A stretch of DNA of 64,000 nucleotides from Cryptomeria japonica (Eukaryota > Streptophyta > Pinopsida > Cupressales > Cupressaceae): the NCBI RefSeq assembly GCF_030272615.1, contig NC_081408.1:202206341-202270340 (forward strand). The letters run 5' to 3'. Made by a program: the position numbers and the translations under genes. Within the stretch, counting starts at the first letter, position 1; the number at the start of each line of letters is the position of its first letter. The notes beneath the pieces are model-generated. The model worked only from the letters and a program-made list of their open reading frames with translations, ran no database searches and had not been told where the DNA came from. Below are positions 60,400-64,000 of this stretch, piece by piece.

Positions 60400-61574
60400 A
60401 AGCAATTAAACTTTAATACTGAAACCCAAAAGATCAATACGAAATGTATAAACCAAATACCGGAATAGCAGATAAACCAATTAAGCATAAACAATAATCA
60501 AGGAATAAATACCATCCACATGACACCAATAATTGTACGTGGAAAACCTGGTAAAGGGAAAAACCTTGGTGAGAAGCCTACCCATAGGCAGATAATACTT
60601 CTAGAGTAAGTATGTGAATTATAATTTAGGGGCCTGCACTTGCAAGAAGGCCAACATCCTAGAGCACACTGCTCATTACAAAAGGAGTCTCACTTACTAC
60701 ATAGAAATCCATACTATAATCCAAAAGAAGCAATGAACAACAAAGATAGCATCTCCTATGCCTGAATATAGTTTCGGTTAAGCTCAATACCAGATGACTA
60801 AATCCTCTTACATAAACCCAACTCGGTCACCAATGATTGACGTAATCATCTGCCTAAATGATTATTACATTATTCACACATACACATCCTCATATATTCC
60901 TTTCCATGATCTACAATGAGATCTTACATTATATATATACAAACCCTCGACCACAAACAATAAGGTCAACCACCAAACAATAAAATAATTACATAATTAC
61001 AAAACATGTCAGCCTAAGATCAAACAAATAATATCCAACCCTTAAGACATCTTGGAAACACATCGAGAAGTCTAATCCACATGTTGCATTAAGCCGGTCC
61101 ATAACCTAGATAATATCGGGACCCAATTTAGGTCCAAACACATCAAAGCAATGATCTCAATCAACTATGTTTTGAACATGATCACCATCAACATCCTCAA
61201 TCTCCACTAGAAGCTGCACCAACATGACTTATGCATAACATCAAAGATCTTCTTCAAATTTTTGCTGGTGAAACCCTCACTGGAACAACAAAACATGCTT
61301 GCTAGCAAGGAGGATAGCATTCGATCACCAGATCAAAACCAATTGATTGAACGTGAATCTAAGTAGCATGAATAAGACAATTTCATAACCTAAACATACT
61401 AGAGCATACTGGATCATGCTGATCCAATCCAACCAGAAACCAAACAACCTACCGAGACCAGAATGATGTCGGTAAAGTAGCCAAAACAACTAGTGTTGAC
61501 ATAAATGAAAAAACATCAATGCAACACATAATCGACTCCTCCAAATGTCCAACACTACCAAACATATCTTAGCA
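60400..61574 (-). repeat. Minus-strand LTR, boundaries approximate
   Basis: It carries the shared LTR block: GTACGTGGAAAACC, GGGAAAAACCTTGGTG, GGGGCCTGCACTTGCAAG and CCTAGAGCACACTGCTCA. It ends where the gypsy protease frame begins. Outside the block it differs from the 63,179 LTR, so it is a separate family or an old split copy. Confidence 0.5.
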
Positions 61575-63150
61575 TTTGTACAGACTTCATTCTTTGAAGG
61601 TTCCTACAAAGGCAACATGATTTTATTCATCCCATTGGCCACAATAGTGTATGTATTCTTTCTCCCATCATGTATTATCTATCTATCAAACTGCCAAGGT
61701 CTACCCAACAAAAGATGGTAAATATCCATAGGCGTAATATCATACAAGACTTTATCATGATAATTCCCAATTTTCAATTTCACCAAACATTTCTCACTTA
61801 CTAACAACTTATGTTCATCTTGAATCCATGCTATCTGATAAGGTTTAGGGTGTTTCAATCTCTCCAAATTCAACTTATTCACCATCTCTTCTGAAACAAG
61901 ATTATCTGAACTACCAATATCAATAACAACTTTACAACACTTACCAGAAACCTAACATCTGATCTTGAACAAATTCTTCCTTTGCAAGGGCTCTTCATCT
62001 CCTCCGATATGACACAAAGCTCTCTGCATCATCAATAGTTCTCCATCTTTTAGTTTATTGTCTGATCCGGTGGAGTTTTCTTCTACCACTATTGGTCTTC
62101 TGATATTCTATGTCTTCTTACACTCAAAAACATGATGTCATGTCTTGTCTTCCAAAATTCTCATTTCGGTAACCATCTGGTTCTCTCCTCCGATAGAAAT
62201 TTTTATCATCCTTCTGGTATGAATTACCTTCTTTGTTCACTTTCTTTTCCTTTCTGATCTGTACAGGTTCCTCTACCTCTGGTATATCCTCTTCCTCCTT
62301 AAAATCTTCCTCTAATAAACATTCCACCTCTGCCTCTCTGCCTATGCTCATGTCTTTTGTTTAAATTCTCTTCGGCCTTTAGGGCATATTAGTAAGCCTC
62401 TTCAACACTCTCAAATTTGATCAAACTGAGTTCATCTTTTATAAACATCTGCAATCCATTAAAATATCTTGTAACATTCAAATTCATAATCAACATGTCT
62501 GGATCTGATGTTCAACTTGTAAAATGCTTCGCTATACTCCTTCATACTAGATTCTTTCTATCTCAAATTGTGCAGCTTCCGGAATAGATTCACTTGATAA
62601 TTAGCTGGCATAAACTTTGATTTCAACTTAGAAATCATCCTATCCCATGTCTTAATCTTCTATTTACCTCTTCTTTGTCTATCAACTTACAGATGCTTCC
62701 ACCAAAGAGATCCATGACCTTTCAACTGGGTACAGGCATATTTCACCTTCCTCTCATCTACAGTGGTTTAAAAATCAAAATATTTCTCCATCTCTGAAAT
62801 CCTATCCATAAATTCATCCAAATCCAACTTCCCATCATATTTTTGTGGGGTAAAATGAGGTTTAGTATTCGCCCTACTCAAAACCTTCAAAAACCTTTCC
62901 TCATCAGGATCAACCTCCAGTGGGTTTACTTGTTCTATCGGGGCTTCTTATCATTCATCTTCACTTACATATTCAATATGTTAGCCTCTTCTCTGGGTTG
63001 TCTACACAGCTTCCAACCGGGCTTCTATCCCTCGTAATATTTCCATCATAGTTGGGTCTGCATTCCCATGCGCTCCACCATTCCTAGCTCCTCTTTATGC
63101 CATCGTTCATGCGGATCCTTTGCAGCTGTAGGTCAGATCCATAATTCACC
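61575..63150 (-). pseudogene. Ty3/gypsy gag and protease remnant
   Basis: On the minus strand, a Gag start region (PTMMEILRGIEARLEAV) lies near 63,020-63,060, then degraded helical Gag. Next is a highly charged linker (62,351-62,124; EEDFKEEEDIPEVEEPVQIR, then RRREPDGYRNENFG). The retropepsin-type protease part (MVNKLNLERLKHPKPYQIAW; LVKLKIGNYHDKVL; HLLLGRPWQFDR) is at 61,885-61,679. Gag builds the particle and the protease matures the polyprotein. RT, RNase H and integrase are missing, because the frame ends against the LTR at about 61,574. Multiple shifts and stops show it is inactive. Confidence 0.8.
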
Positions 63151-63178
63151 ACCCTACAACAAAATTTCAAGACATGCA

Positions 63179-64000
63179 TGTTGGAATCCAAGAACACTGA
63201 GAGGGGGGTGAATCAATATTCTACAGGAATATGCAATTTTAACCTTATTAAACTATGCATTCACCAACACCAACTGGTAAACCGGTACATATAAGATTAA
63301 AAGAAGTAAATAAATCAATAATCCATTCACACAAATGAATACCATAACATAGAGAATTATATGTGGAAAACCTCAAAGAGGAAAAACCATAGTGGGGTTT
63401 GTGACCCACAATATCAATCCATTGGCCATATGAAGAGATATTAAAACATATGGGGGCCTACACTTGCAGGAAGGCTTACAGCCTAGAGCACACTGCTCAT
63501 CACAAAAGGGCATCACTGAATATAGTCACTTTGAATAATGAAACATAAGACTGAACTCATTTAATGCATATGTTATGCTTGGTAGAGTTCTGGTTCAAGC
63601 TCTGTCTGTTCCAGTTCAATAACCCTAAACCCTTACCAGAATAACTTTCATATTATTGATCCTCAATTACAATCATCTTAACCTATATCTCTCTCTCATA
63701 TTCTTACATATCACAAAATGATCTATTCAATTGACATATATACCCTTACAATCTTTCATGCCTTATGTTGGCTTACATAGATAATTATGAAATGAATATA
63801 CATGTTGACTCACTTACACATATACATAAATATCAAAATCAATTGTCGATTGCCATATCTCTCAAATGATGTTGACCTCCTATGTCAGTCCCCTGAATGT
63901 GATTCATATCGGCCTGCAATGCCAGTACCCAAAGAATCCTTCCTATTGGTGAGGATACCCATCAGTGTCAGTACTAGTGTCGATGAAGTATCTACTGGTC
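63179..64000 (-). repeat. Minus-strand LTR, cut by the window end
   Basis: It begins TGTTGGAATCCAAGAACACTG on the plus strand and matches 3,738-5,367 minus its nested insertion. By that comparison only about 8 bases are missing at the right end. A gypsy gag begins some 120 bases to the left. No clear primer site is seen beside the LTR here. Confidence 0.75.

Overview
The window looks like intergenic DNA from a large-genome seed plant, most likely a gymnosperm. That is inferred from the AT-rich background, plant-type retroelement families of very different ages nested in one another, and no intact host gene. Nearly every recognisable coding stretch belongs to a mobile element: Ty1/copia, Ty3/gypsy, LINE, a plant-mobile-domain gene, or a DDE-type DNA transposon. 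Most carry stops, frameshifts or deletions. No tRNA, rRNA, CRISPR array or bacterial-type operon was seen.

Layout. 1-6.2 kb: 3' half of a copia element (+), then minus-strand copia gag debris and nested minus-strand LTRs. 6.2-9.7 kb: AT-rich relics. 9.7-20.9 kb: a minus-strand LINE whose RT, zinc-binding and RNase H parts lie at 18.5-20.9 kb. Its RNase H region has expanded into about 6 kb of scrambled direct and inverted copies (12.3-18.5 kb), and an extra reading frame lies downstream of RNase H (9.9-11.8 kb). 20.9-26.7 kb: AT-rich, with a strictly phased 21-bp repeat. 26.7-30.5 kb: minus-strand copia 3' half abutting a plus-strand LINE fragment. 30.9-31.5 kb: four exon-like blocks with compatible splice phases, perhaps a decayed host gene. 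32.9-36.5 kb: a 1.8-kb tandem duplication. 38.8-40.8 kb: a minus-strand copia 3' end fused to a plant mobile domain (PMD) fragment.

42.0-48.9 kb holds a degenerate DDE-type transposase (+) facing a multi-exon minus-strand gene and a polyproline reading frame. Motif clusters rich in GGGCCCCCAT lie near 41.8 kb and 57.6 kb and may mark a large DNA transposon. A young LTR element, 49,008-54,060, sits between them. It has a 5-bp target duplication, a perfect 12-nt initiator-Met-tRNA primer site, LTRs that differ essentially by one 21-bp indel, and one uninterrupted Gag-protease frame that ends in an acidic domain instead of integrase, RT and RNase H. 56.0-56.9 kb is a palindromic repeat array. 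57-64 kb holds gypsy LTR, gag and protease debris.

The strongest candidates for something new are: (1) the intact copia derivative in which an unrecognised acidic domain replaces pol, found in the same window as a pol-bearing relative with the same LTR; (2) the exploded RNase H array with 200-bp fold-back arms around a captured gypsy RT motif; (3) the LINE with a reading frame after RNase H; and (4) the 21-bp-phased array. Percent identities are read by eye, and no database search was possible.
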